A stretch of DNA of 58,633 nucleotides from Flavobacteriales bacterium (GTDB taxonomy: Bacteria > Bacteroidota > Bacteroidia > Flavobacteriales > JABDKJ01), in assembly GCA_013002285.1 (NCBI GenBank), contig JABDKJ010000032.1, positions 1 through 58,633 of the forward strand. The letters are read 5' to 3'. The translations under genes and the position numbers were made by a program. Of this stretch, positions 26,641 to 34,967 are shown piece by piece (position 1 is the first letter of the stretch; each line of letters opens with the position of its first letter). A model generated the notes under the pieces. It was given only the letters and a program-made list of their open reading frames with translations. It was not told the origin of the DNA and did no database searches.

Positions 26641-27516
26641 ATGGCCCATAAAGCGGGGTTTGTAAATATAGTAGGAAGTCCAAACGTTGGAAAGTCCACA
26701 TTGATGAATGCGATGCTAGGGGAGAAATTGAGCATAATCACGAGTAAAGCTCAAACTACGCGCCATAGGATACTTGGATTTATAAATGAACCAGAATATC
26801 AGATTATTTTCTCTGATACTCCTGGCGTAGTTGACCCTGCATATAAGCTCCATGAGCAAATGAATAGTTATGTGTTGACTGCTCTTCGGGATGCTGACGT
26901 CCTCCTCGTGATCACAGATGTCTTTGAGAATGAAATGAACTATAAACCTATCTTCAAGAAGATCCAGAAGCTAGAGGTGCCTACAATAGTCCTGATCAAT
27001 AAAATTGATCTTAGCGATCAAAAGAGAGTCGGAGAAAAGATCGCATTGTGGCGAGAAAAATTTCCCAAGGCAGAGGTCTACCCGATCAGTGCCTTACACA
27101 ATTTTCATCTGAAGGAATTATACGACAGGATCTTAGAACTACTTCCTGATAACCCTCCATTCTTTCCAAAGGATGAAATGACGAATAAACCAATGCGGTT
27201 TTTTGTGTCTGAGATCATTAGGGAGAAGATATTCTTACACTATAAGAAAGAGATCCCCTATTCCTGCGAAGTCATAGTGACTGAATATAAAGAAGAAAAA
27301 GACCTTGTACGCATCAGAGCTGAGATAATGGTGAGTAGAGACAGTCAAAAATCCATTTTGATCGGGCAAGGAGGAACCAAGCTTAAACACGTAGGAATTG
27401 ATTCTAGAAAGGAGATGGAAACTTTTATTGGAAAGAAGGTTTATTTGGAGACTTATGTGAAAGTGGACAAAGACTGGCGGAATAAGGATTCGCGTTTGAA
27501 GCACTATGGCTATTAA
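26641..27516 (+). CDS. era: ribosome assembly GTPase Era
   Basis: A 291-residue GTPase that binds the 3' end of 16S rRNA during small-subunit assembly. The P-loop GSPNVGKST starts at about residue 12, switch II is DTPGVV, NKID is the specificity motif and SALHNF the G5 region. The C-terminal KH domain has ILIGQGGTKLKHVG and ends KDWRNKDSRLKHYGY. The length is typical. Its promoter is probably in 26540-26640, where a near-match TATATTTTG is visible. Confidence 0.96.
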   Translation: MAHKAGFVNIVGSPNVGKSTLMNAMLGEKLSIITSKAQTTRHRILGFINEPEYQIIFSDTPGVVDPAYKLHEQMNSYVLTALRDADVLLVITDVFENEMNYKPIFKKIQKLEVPTIVLINKIDLSDQKRVGEKIALWREKFPKAEVYPISALHNFHLKELYDRILELLPDNPPFFPKDEMTNKPMRFFVSEIIREKIFLHYKKEIPYSCEVIVTEYKEEKDLVRIRAEIMVSRDSQKSILIGQGGTKLKHVGIDSRKEMETFIGKKVYLETYVKVDKDWRNKDSRLKHYGY

Positions 27517-27520
27517 AACG

Positions 27521-27548
27521 AAAAAAGCCTCTTGCTGGATCTCAAGAG
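27521..27548 (-). terminator. terminator on the minus strand downstream of a miniprotein ORF
   Basis: On the minus strand CTCTTG (27548-27543), an 8-nt loop and CAAGAG (27534-27529) are followed by GC and six T residues (27526-27521). It lies 40 nt past the stop of the 35-codon ORF at 27588-27695 and has no other minus-strand gene to serve. It could also help end era transcripts on the plus strand, though no T run exists in that direction. Confidence 0.6.
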
Positions 27549-27587
27549 ACTTCAGTCATTTTTATTGACCAATATTTTTTTATTACG

Positions 27588-27695
27588 CTAACAAATAACT
27601 TCTATCAGTCTATCAACTATAACGGCTGAAACAAAAAACATTATCAACAACACAAAATCTCCCCACTGCTCTAAACGGCTCACTCTCTCTTTCAT
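27588..27695 (-). CDS. candidate 35-residue single-helix membrane miniprotein
   Basis: An ATG at 27695 opens a 35-codon frame beginning MKERVSRLEQWGDF and ending DRLIEVIC. A charged N-terminal part with a possible amphipathic helix is followed by a hydrophobic span (FVLLIMFFVSAVIV, about residues 14-27) and a charged tail, a design typical of regulatory membrane miniproteins. A purine-rich AAGGAAAAAGTGAGAG stretch precedes the ATG. It lies between the gldN terminator (27813-27840) and its own terminator (27521-27548), so it looks like an independent unit. No -7 consensus is clear upstream. It could still be chance. Confidence 0.45.
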   Translation of the reverse strand: MKERVSRLEQWGDFVLLIMFFVSAVIVDRLIEVIC

Positions 27696-27805
27696 CACTC
27701 TCACTTTTTCCTTAAAACCGATTACATATACGGTCAATTTGCATTATGAGTTACGAAAAAATGAAGATGGATCAATGAAATTCTTCGATTGAAAATTAAA
27801 AATGA

Positions 27806-27840
27806 CCGAAAAAAAGGGAAATTCAAGTGAATTTCCCTTT
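27806..27840 (-). terminator. terminator of the gldKLMN operon
   Basis: A perfect 12-bp stem, AAAGGGAAATTC (27813-27824) with GAATTTCCCTTT (27829-27840), loop AAGT. On the minus strand it ends in a T run (27815-27809), 21 bp after the gldN stop. Confidence 0.9.
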
Positions 27841-27860
27841 AATATCAAGTTTATCAGATC

Positions 27861-28715
27861 TTAATATGACCAGAGGTCATGTTCTAATATGAAAAGTTCT
27901 TCTTTTATTCTTTCAGATTCCAAAAGAGCATCAATACCAGTTGCGTATTCTATGATTGCTCGATCGCCATAAACATTGGATTCTTTCACAACATAACTAT
28001 TAAATTGCCTCTTCCAAAAAATATCATCGAAGGAGCGTCTTTCTGCATCGTTTTGTCTGTTAAATACATCATAGTTAGAAAAGACATATCGGCATTCTGG
28101 AAAGTACAACCAAAACATGTCCTGGTAGCTTCTGAACTCACCATCTTCTCCGTAAACGGCTCTCATTGGTGCAAGTCCGATGATCCTAACATATCTTTCG
28201 GAACGTTGCTTATCGAAAAACCAATCTTCTTTTAGTTTGTACTGAACTACATCTTGTGTTTCTACTTCAATTTGCTGGATAACTTCTACCATTTCTCCAG
28301 TATCCAGATCTTCTGTATACGAAGTATCAATTGTGGAAAGAATGCCTTCTACTTCAGAAGGCAACATAGGCTCTTTGAACTCATCATCATTCCCCAATGC
28401 TCCCGTACTATACGCTGTAATAGAACCATCCGTTAAAAGAGCTTCTTTGATCAAAAGGAACAAACTTTTTCTGTTGTTTATTTCTTCAAGAGGGTAATAA
28501 AGAGGGTGATTGATCTTTTCTCTGAGATCTATCACCTGCCATATCCTTTTACTCCACATCACATCAGCCTCCCTTAAGTGTGGGTAAGGCACAACTTTTC
28601 TTGTAAGTGTATGTTCCTTAATATAAGGACCATCAAGTACGTTTTGAGCATCCAATGAGTTGAACACCGGCATGCAAAAGATCAAGGTCAGTACTGAAAT
28701 GATTATTCTTTTCAT
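27861..28715 (-). CDS. gldN: gliding/T9SS protein GldN (PorN)
   Basis: A 284-residue periplasmic protein with a signal peptide (MKRIIISVLTLIFCMPVFNSLDAQ). GldN joins the lipoprotein GldK in a large periplasmic ring linked to the outer membrane that is part of the T9SS core. Matching segments include YPHLREADVMWSKRIWQVIDLREK, NHPLYYPLEE, KEDWFFDKQRSERYVRIIGLAP and FWLYFPECRYV. It is the last gene of gldKLMN, 6 bp after gldM, and is followed by a strong terminator. Confidence 0.94.
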   Translation of the reverse strand: MKRIIISVLTLIFCMPVFNSLDAQNVLDGPYIKEHTLTRKVVPYPHLREADVMWSKRIWQVIDLREKINHPLYYPLEEINNRKSLFLLIKEALLTDGSITAYSTGALGNDDEFKEPMLPSEVEGILSTIDTSYTEDLDTGEMVEVIQQIEVETQDVVQYKLKEDWFFDKQRSERYVRIIGLAPMRAVYGEDGEFRSYQDMFWLYFPECRYVFSNYDVFNRQNDAERRSFDDIFWKRQFNSYVVKESNVYGDRAIIEYATGIDALLESERIKEELFILEHDLWSY

Positions 28716-28721
28716 CGTATA

Positions 28722-30383
28722 TTAATTTACTTTGAAGGCCAGACTTCCTAAGTTTCTGATTTTTCCATCAGGTCCTTTGGCTTTAATACCCTCAATAAAT
28801 ACTTTTTGTCCTCTTTTGGCTTTTTTGATCATGGTCTTCATATCATCAGTAACCCTGTTGGACTTTGAGGTCTGTTCTACATATTGTCCACCAATGATCA
28901 TTCCTATTTTGAATTGTGTAACCGTGAATTTCAGATCAAATTCAAAATCTTTCATTTTTGCAACTACACCTTGTGCTGCAGTTAGTTCAGCTTTTTTCAC
29001 AATTGCATCTGCCGCTCCTTTTCCGGCAAATTGAGGAACAGGATCAGGTACAGATTTGATCCTAAAAGTAGCAGGCCCAAGTCTTTTGGAACCACCATCC
29101 GGCAGTTTTGCATTGGCATAGATCTTCGCTTCTTTTCCCGTACTTACTCTAACAATGTATCCGTCAGATGCTTTGTTGATGGTACATCCCTCACAAGATG
29201 CTGTTATATCCTTATCCGTAAAACCAGGTACACCCACACTGACAGGGTTATCTACTCCTCTATAGAATACATTCATCTTTGTTGGTGAAACAACCAATGT
29301 TGGTGCGACAACTGTATAATCTAAATTAAACGGAGTGATCACTTCAGGTTGTCCAACAGGTTTGAATATGATCATCCCTTCTCGTTTTTGACTACCTAAA
29401 CCACCAGCTGGTAATTTGATCTTTCCTTTAACACCCTCCATTTCAAGAAGGTCATATTCTCCTGTCAATTCCATTTTAGTAGAATCGAAACGAACCCCTG
29501 GTCTTCCTAATCTGATCTCAGGGACGTTTTGATCGTCATAAGCCGCTAAGAAAACTTCTGCTTCATAATTAGAGCCAGTCGTGATAGTTGTAGCCTGAGG
29601 GATCACAGCATCGGCCAACTTCGTGAACTTATAAGACGCACCCTCTACTTCTGCATAAAGAAAATCCAATGCTGATGCCTGAGCACTTTTTACATCAGAT
29701 TGCAGCTTTGAAAGAATTGTAACAACACCCGCTAAAGGAACCCCATTAAAATTCATAAATTCCCAAGAGATCTCTTTTCTATCAGCATCCAAGACATTTT
29801 CAAATTTGAACATATCATTTATAGATGCTTTTAACTTCGGGTCATCTATATCAGATGTAATATCAGTCGCGTATGTCATGAGCTTTTTTCTTAGCCCAAC
29901 TGCACTGTAGTCCATGTCACAACCAACCTGACAAGGACCTTCAATAGGATTCTTTTCATCAGAGCCATACATTATTCTAGTAGGCTCATCATAATTGTCT
30001 TTGTTGTTAATGTACAATATATCAAGTACGGTATCATTAGATAATACTTCAGATTTTGTTTCATAACCTTCAACAGCCATGATCAATTTAGCCTTTATCT
30101 CGTTGATATGGCTGAATATCTCATCAGCGGTTTCGTCAATTTTCTGAGCTTTAGCAAATGCTGGCCCATATTTGTCTTTGTTCTCATTTGCGCTAGCGGA
30201 AAAGGCAGCCATCTGCTGTCCGATCTTTCCATCCAAGGCCAAAGTAGTATTCTTCTGTCCCTTATCGATAGTAATGAATGCATCCAGGATCTCTTTAGAA
30301 ACGTTCATAGCAAGCAGAGCTGTTAACACGAGATACATCATGTTGATCATCTGTTGCCGCGGTGATAATTTACCTCCTGCCAT
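28722..30383 (-). CDS. gldM: gliding/T9SS motor protein GldM (PorM)
   Basis: A 553-residue inner-membrane protein. A single helix near the N terminus (MMYLVLTALLAMNVSKEILDAF, about residues 14-35) is inserted in the GldL membrane part, and a long periplasmic region of a helical domain plus several beta domains reaches to the GldK/GldN ring. Together GldL and GldM form the proton-driven motor powering secretion and gliding. The N-terminal AGGKLSPRQQMINMMYLVLTAL is a strongly conserved family signature. It is 6 bp before gldN and 27 bp after gldL. Confidence 0.95.
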   Translation of the reverse strand: MAGGKLSPRQQMINMMYLVLTALLAMNVSKEILDAFITIDKGQKNTTLALDGKIGQQMAAFSASANENKDKYGPAFAKAQKIDETADEIFSHINEIKAKLIMAVEGYETKSEVLSNDTVLDILYINNKDNYDEPTRIMYGSDEKNPIEGPCQVGCDMDYSAVGLRKKLMTYATDITSDIDDPKLKASINDMFKFENVLDADRKEISWEFMNFNGVPLAGVVTILSKLQSDVKSAQASALDFLYAEVEGASYKFTKLADAVIPQATTITTGSNYEAEVFLAAYDDQNVPEIRLGRPGVRFDSTKMELTGEYDLLEMEGVKGKIKLPAGGLGSQKREGMIIFKPVGQPEVITPFNLDYTVVAPTLVVSPTKMNVFYRGVDNPVSVGVPGFTDKDITASCEGCTINKASDGYIVRVSTGKEAKIYANAKLPDGGSKRLGPATFRIKSVPDPVPQFAGKGAADAIVKKAELTAAQGVVAKMKDFEFDLKFTVTQFKIGMIIGGQYVEQTSKSNRVTDDMKTMIKKAKRGQKVFIEGIKAKGPDGKIRNLGSLAFKVN

Positions 30384-30410
30384 TTTCTGTATTTTTTAGG
30401 TTAGAGTGTA

Positions 30411-31202
30411 TTATCCCTGATTCACGTTCATAGCAGAAAGCATGTTTCCGTATACCGTGTTCAATGAATTCAAATTTTTCGACAATTCTGCCATTCCTTC
30501 TCTATACCTTCTTGTGTCTTCTACAGAATCATTCAACGTATTCATCATGTCATTAATACCGGCAAAGACTTCGTTCGTTTGTTGCATTTTCTCCCTAGTA
30601 GAATGCAGTTGCATTTCATATACAGAATTCAATTCTGTCAAGTTGTTAGACATAATACTTAATTGTTCTCCAGCATTTGCACCAGCATCATTTGCATTCG
30701 CTATACCAGCAATTGCCTCTGCAGCTTGAGAGTAGGAGTCAGTTAAAGTGTTCATTGTTTGAGACGCAGTTGTTACGGTATCGACATAAGCATTTGTTGC
30801 TACAGACGCATCTGCAAAATCATTTAATTGTCCTGCTTGAGTACTTAGGTTTCTCATGCCTTCACCCAAACTTGCCAGTAATTCAGGTTCTATTTTGGCT
30901 TCTTCAAGCATGTTGTCCAATTGCTCTGTAAGTGAGCCACCTTGTATTGCCTTTGTAGGGTCCTCAGCGTGCTCTCCTGTAGCCAGTTCAGGATAAACTA
31001 AAGACCAATCATATTCTTCGTGGATAGGTTCAAATGCCGAGAAAAAGAAAATTATCGCTTCAGTTCCCAACCCTGCAATAAGCATTGGTCCTGCACCGGG
31101 CCAATGCATTATCTTGAACAACGCTCCTAAGATCACGACTGCAGCTCCAATTCCGTAGAGCTTTGCCATAAACTTCTTCCATTTTTTACTCCCTGGTTTC
31201 AT
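30411..31202 (-). CDS. gldL: gliding/T9SS motor protein GldL (PorL)
   Basis: A 263-residue inner-membrane protein with two close helices (YGIGAAVVILGALFKIMHW and GPMLIAGLGTEAIIFFFSAF, about residues 16-55) and a long cytoplasmic coiled-coil tail. The glutamate within the second helix (GLGTEAIIFF) is the position thought to take part in proton flow. The N-terminal GSKKWKKFMAKLYGIGAAVVILGA is characteristic. It forms the rotary motor with GldM. Confidence 0.95.
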   Translation of the reverse strand: MKPGSKKWKKFMAKLYGIGAAVVILGALFKIMHWPGAGPMLIAGLGTEAIIFFFSAFEPIHEEYDWSLVYPELATGEHAEDPTKAIQGGSLTEQLDNMLEEAKIEPELLASLGEGMRNLSTQAGQLNDFADASVATNAYVDTVTTASQTMNTLTDSYSQAAEAIAGIANANDAGANAGEQLSIMSNNLTELNSVYEMQLHSTREKMQQTNEVFAGINDMMNTLNDSVEDTRRYREGMAELSKNLNSLNTVYGNMLSAMNVNQG

Positions 31203-31251
31203 ACTTTTAAATAATTATAATCTGTTAAACTTTCCTTGATATACTAAAATC

Positions 31252-32598
31252 TTAATTCCAATCTTCCGGATCGCCTGACTTACCTCTTCCTAAATATGTC
31301 ATGGCACATCTAAATCCTATATACGCTTTCGATGTATCTTGATATTCATAGGTTCGCGTTCCATTTTGAATGTAGTATCCTATGTCTTTCCAACTGCCGC
31401 CTCGTATTACTTTTCGCTTTAAAGCAGGAGGGTCATCCGCAAGTGCATCGTATGTGTATTCTGAATTCAGGTCATGAGCAAAATCATAAACGGATTCATC
31501 ATATGCTGTAGAAGTCCATTCTGCAACATTCCCTGCCATACAATATAAGCCGTAATCATTTGGTTCGTATGAAGTTACAGGTACGGTGTGAAATCCGTTG
31601 TCTTCTACATAATCACCTCTAAGCGGTTTGTAGTTTGCCAAGGGACATCCTAATACATTCCTAACATAAGGACCACCCCATGGATATGGGTTCAGGTCTA
31701 AACCACCTCTAGCAGCATATTCCCATTCGGCCTCTGTAGGTAATCTGAATTTTTGTACTGTTGACTGACCCCTGCTCTCTAACCAAGAGTTTAAAAGTCT
31801 TGTTCGCCACACTGTGAATGCTTTTGCTTGTGTCCATGTTACACCAACTAAAGGATAATCATCATAAGCTGGGTGCCAGAAATACGATTCTGTCATTGGC
31901 TCATTGAATGAATAGGTGAAATCATGCATCCAGCATAAAGTATCAGGGTATATCTGAATAGTTTCTTTGATGATGAATTGAGACCTATCAACATGACCCA
32001 AAATAGGGCTGTCCTGACCTTTTTTATTCGGATTAGAGAAGATATCTCTTCCTGGCTTTCTAGAAGCTGCCTGAAGGTCTATCCAATAATATTCGAATTT
32101 GAGTTTTCTAGTATCGATCTCTTTCTTTCCGTAGAAACGTTCGCTTTCAGAATAGAACATGTCAAGAAGTTCTTCACGTTCTTCCTCCTCATTCCATTCA
32201 ATGTCTTCTTTCCAATTTATCCTTGGAGGGTCTAATTCCTCTCCATATTCATTTTCTTCGAAAATGTGTTCCCCTATGTCAGCTTCACCAAGAATTCTAT
32301 GAGCAATGGAGTCTTTTACCCACCAAACGAATTGTCTGTATTCGTTGTTGGTGATCTCCGTATCGTCCATATAGAATGCTTGAACAGAAACAGTTTTAGA
32401 ACGGGTAGTGTGAGCATAAGGCACGTCTTGATCGTTAGGTCCCATGACATAACTACCAAAATGTATATAGTTCATTCCGTAAGGATTAACTTGAACAAAG
32501 TCTTCCCTGGGATATGCGCCTATGAGCTCCCCTCTATCTCCCCCGCCACAGGAATGCAATAAGAGTAAAGCCGAGAAAGCAATTAAATAGTTTCTCAT
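31252..32598 (-). CDS. gldK: gliding/T9SS outer-membrane lipoprotein GldK (PorK)
   Basis: A 448-residue lipoprotein of the formylglycine-generating-enzyme/sulfatase-modifying-factor fold. The start is taken at ATG 32598, which opens a lipoprotein signal peptide ending LLLLHSC (C17). A longer frame from ATG 32667 exists and also lies downstream of the -7 box, but it would put 23 residues ahead of the signal. Typical segments are NPYGMNYIHFGSYVMG, YMDDTEITNNEYRQFV, RLPTEAEWEYAARGG, YCMAGNVAEWTSTAYDESV and VIRGGSWKD. GldK forms periplasmic rings with GldN. Confidence 0.94.
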   Translation of the reverse strand: MRNYLIAFSALLLLHSCGGGDRGELIGAYPREDFVQVNPYGMNYIHFGSYVMGPNDQDVPYAHTTRSKTVSVQAFYMDDTEITNNEYRQFVWWVKDSIAHRILGEADIGEHIFEENEYGEELDPPRINWKEDIEWNEEEEREELLDMFYSESERFYGKKEIDTRKLKFEYYWIDLQAASRKPGRDIFSNPNKKGQDSPILGHVDRSQFIIKETIQIYPDTLCWMHDFTYSFNEPMTESYFWHPAYDDYPLVGVTWTQAKAFTVWRTRLLNSWLESRGQSTVQKFRLPTEAEWEYAARGGLDLNPYPWGGPYVRNVLGCPLANYKPLRGDYVEDNGFHTVPVTSYEPNDYGLYCMAGNVAEWTSTAYDESVYDFAHDLNSEYTYDALADDPPALKRKVIRGGSWKDIGYYIQNGTRTYEYQDTSKAYIGFRCAMTYLGRGKSGDPEDWN

Positions 32599-32698
32599 AC
32601 CTAACAAGTTTATTTTCAATTTAGTTGAATAGACAGTAGACCAGTTTTGTGGATTCGCTGTTTTCATGATTATTAACGGGATCGTAAGTTAAAAGTTA

Positions 32699-32706
32699 CA
32701 AATGTA
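32699..32706 (-). promoter_or_regulatory. -7 box of the gldKLMN operon
   Basis: On the minus strand this reads TACATTTG, exact for TAnnTTTG, 31 nt upstream of ATG 32667 and 100 nt upstream of the preferred ATG 32598. It lies just before the stop of the PorP/SprF gene, so gldKLMN can be transcribed on its own. Confidence 0.55.
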
Positions 32707-32710
32707 ATTA

Positions 32711-33643
32711 TTACAAGAATCTCGGGTCCCTGAATATTTGAGGGGGAAGAGGCTTCTCTAATTTCAAACAGTAATTTACCATTACTTCGTGCCCACCATC
32801 ACTATAATCTGCTATCAATGAAGTATTTACGTCATAGCTATAGCCTATTTTTAACATAGACTTGCCGTTTTGTAGTGCTGTTTGGTATCCGATCATAGGT
32901 GCAATAGCATCTTCTGTCCGATACGAAACTCCTAACCATATAGTCTTTTGATACATCGCAGTAAGATTTAGGTCAACGGAAGTTGCTGCCGCATCTGACT
33001 TAACGATTACATTTGGATTTATATCAATATTCGAGTTCATAGCATACGTATAACCCGTTTGCAACCAATAGTGTCTGGCTGCAGTTATATTCACCTCTTT
33101 TATGTCACCCTCTGTTAAATGAGTAGACGATAATCCTAAATAGAACTGAGGAGTATAATAGTATAGTCCAAATCCAAGGTCGAAGATAGCTCCTGATGTC
33201 TTGTTGTTAGGGATCAGGTCATCACCACCAACTGGATCAATTGCTATCCATTCATTTCCAAGTTTTTTAGAGATCATTCCAAGAGAAACCCCTGCGCCAA
33301 GTTTCCCCTTCAGGAAATTCTGGAATTGGTAAGCATAATGTAGTCTTGCAACAGTATTTGTTTCTTGACCTAACTTGTCATAAAACACAGAAGCTCCAAC
33401 TCCGCTATTCCATCTTTGGACGGGCATGTGCGCATTCAAAAGGCCTGTTTTGGGAGCATTGTCGAATCCAGACCATTGTTGTCTACCAAATAAAGTAGCG
33501 CAAATGGAATTATCTACCGATCCTGCAACACCAGGATTGATAGAAAGTCTATCATACATGAATTGTGTGAATTGGTAATCTTGCTGCGCAAATGCTTGTT
33601 GAAACCCAATAAAAACAAATAGTAGAGCAATTATTTTTTTCAT
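32711..33643 (-). CDS. PorP/SprF-family type IX secretion membrane protein
   Basis: A 310-residue outer-membrane barrel protein with a signal peptide (MKKIIALLFVFIGFQQAFAQ) and the family opening QQDYQFTQFMYDRLSINPGVAGS. Repeated strands (GVGASVFYDKLGQETN, ARLHYAYQF, ISKKLGNEWIAIDP, YWLQTGYTYAM) fit the PorP/SprF family. Members next to gldKLMN or next to large adhesin genes help to secrete or attach particular T9SS cargo at the cell surface. Here it lies 44 bp before the gldK start-codon frame at 32667. Whether it is the PorP of the core system or a SprF-like cargo partner is open. Confidence 0.9.
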   Translation of the reverse strand: MKKIIALLFVFIGFQQAFAQQDYQFTQFMYDRLSINPGVAGSVDNSICATLFGRQQWSGFDNAPKTGLLNAHMPVQRWNSGVGASVFYDKLGQETNTVARLHYAYQFQNFLKGKLGAGVSLGMISKKLGNEWIAIDPVGGDDLIPNNKTSGAIFDLGFGLYYYTPQFYLGLSSTHLTEGDIKEVNITAARHYWLQTGYTYAMNSNIDINPNVIVKSDAAATSVDLNLTAMYQKTIWLGVSYRTEDAIAPMIGYQTALQNGKSMLKIGYSYDVNTSLIADYSDGGHEVMVNYCLKLEKPLPPQIFRDPRFL

Positions 33644-33683
33644 ATAAGCTTGGTCAATAATAATGTTTTGGAACGCCCATTTA

Positions 33684-33710
33684 AGGCGACTTCCAACTTA
33701 AGTTGGCGAC
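33684..33710. promoter_or_regulatory. palindrome with flanking direct repeats upstream of the PorP/SprF gene
   Basis: CCAACTTAAGTTGG (33692-33705) is a perfect 14-bp palindrome. It is flanked by two copies of GGCGACT starting at 33684 and 33704, 20 bp apart. No T run follows on either strand, so it is more likely a protein-binding site than a terminator. It lies about 50 bp upstream of the PorP/SprF start at 33643. Confidence 0.4.
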
Positions 33711-33790
33711 TAAAATAATCAAATTCTTATTCTAATGAAAAAAAATGTCAACTAGTGAAAGTCACTAATATGTCTATTGATTGGAAGGCT

Positions 33791-34966
33791 TTAGATCTGT
33801 TCAGACAATCTTTGGAACGAACGCCACCATCTTATAGGCATTTCCTGACTGCTTGCTTCTAAATAATCTTCATAGGTACAGGGTACTAATTCATTCTTTT
33901 TGTACGTCTCTTTCTCTTTTTCTGGGTAGGGTACTTCCATCCACCAGCGATCGGTCAACTTGCTCTTATAAAATACGATATCGTGCTTCTCTTTTAAATT
34001 GACCTTATATTTCAGGAAGTTACTTTTTGACATTCGTGGAAGGTCCTTTGTTCTGGAGACCAATGCTGATGCAAAACACCATATCATTTGAGCGATGAGC
34101 TTTGCACTTTGACCATTCACATCTTTATTCGGGTTAAACTCGAATAGTCCAATTGCTTTCAAATTTTCATTCAGGCCGGCATAACGCATCATTTGACAAG
34201 CCTGCTCTCCATATAGTCCATTTGGCAATGCTAATGAATTACTAGGTAGGTCACTCATTCTAATAGCCGAAAGATCAAAAGAGAAAATATCGCTAGCTCT
34301 TATCATGGGTTCGGTCTTGCTTATATCGTTTGCAACTTCCCCAAGGCGCTGAGTTTCGAAATACATCCGATCCATAAGGTGCAATTGATGTGGCTCGGTG
34401 AGATAAGTTTGATGTCCTATATTAATGTAATTGAAGAGATAACTAGGGTCACCCATAATTATCTTACTCAAATAGGTGTCACTTTTTAAGTCTGTTTCTA
34501 ATAGACCAAGGTCGAATTTTGGGTCTACGGTAGTTATGTTAACTGCCTTTTCGATCTGTTCAAAAGCTTTGTAAATGCCAAATGTCAAATACTGCGGGCC
34601 TCCAATGAAAACAGGTATAACCTTCAGTTTCATTAGTTCGTTAGTGATGGTAGAGATGGCAGCGATCGTATCAATGATCTTTTCTCCTGGCTTTAGGTCG
34701 CCAAGATCTGCGATGGATAGAACGTGTTCAGACCTATAGAGATCGTAAAATTCTTCCCTGATCTTCTGTGGGGCTAGATCATGGCCATTATTCGCATCGC
34801 AATTCCTGTTTTCTGTGAGTCCTATGATCGCGATCTGACAATCATCAAGGTCTGGTAGGCCCCGACCTTCATTGAAATGTGTTTCGAAAAAAATGGATCG
34901 TGGTTTTACTTTGGCTCTAATGCGTTCAACATCAACAGGCTCGAAATACACGTTGAATTCTTTCAT
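33791..34966 (-). CDS. ureohydrolase-fold protein, probably catalytically inactive (formimidoylglutamase-like)
   Basis: A 391-residue protein with the order of motifs of the arginase/agmatinase/formimidoylglutamase family, but metal ligands are replaced. The GGDH motif reads GGPQY, the DAHxD motif reads DPKFD, and the SxDxDxxDP motif reads SFDLSAIRMSD. Active members use the histidines and aspartates of these motifs to bind two Mn2+ ions, so hydrolase activity is doubtful. From memory, similarly altered versions lie beside topA and gld genes in other Bacteroidota, which suggests a conserved non-enzymatic role; that is inference. It starts 1 bp after the topA stop region and is co-transcribed with topA. 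Confidence 0.8.
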   Translation of the reverse strand: MKEFNVYFEPVDVERIRAKVKPRSIFFETHFNEGRGLPDLDDCQIAIIGLTENRNCDANNGHDLAPQKIREEFYDLYRSEHVLSIADLGDLKPGEKIIDTIAAISTITNELMKLKVIPVFIGGPQYLTFGIYKAFEQIEKAVNITTVDPKFDLGLLETDLKSDTYLSKIIMGDPSYLFNYINIGHQTYLTEPHQLHLMDRMYFETQRLGEVANDISKTEPMIRASDIFSFDLSAIRMSDLPSNSLALPNGLYGEQACQMMRYAGLNENLKAIGLFEFNPNKDVNGQSAKLIAQMIWCFASALVSRTKDLPRMSKSNFLKYKVNLKEKHDIVFYKSKLTDRWWMEVPYPEKEKETYKKNELVPCTYEDYLEASSQEMPIRWWRSFQRLSEQI

Positions 34967-34967
34967 C

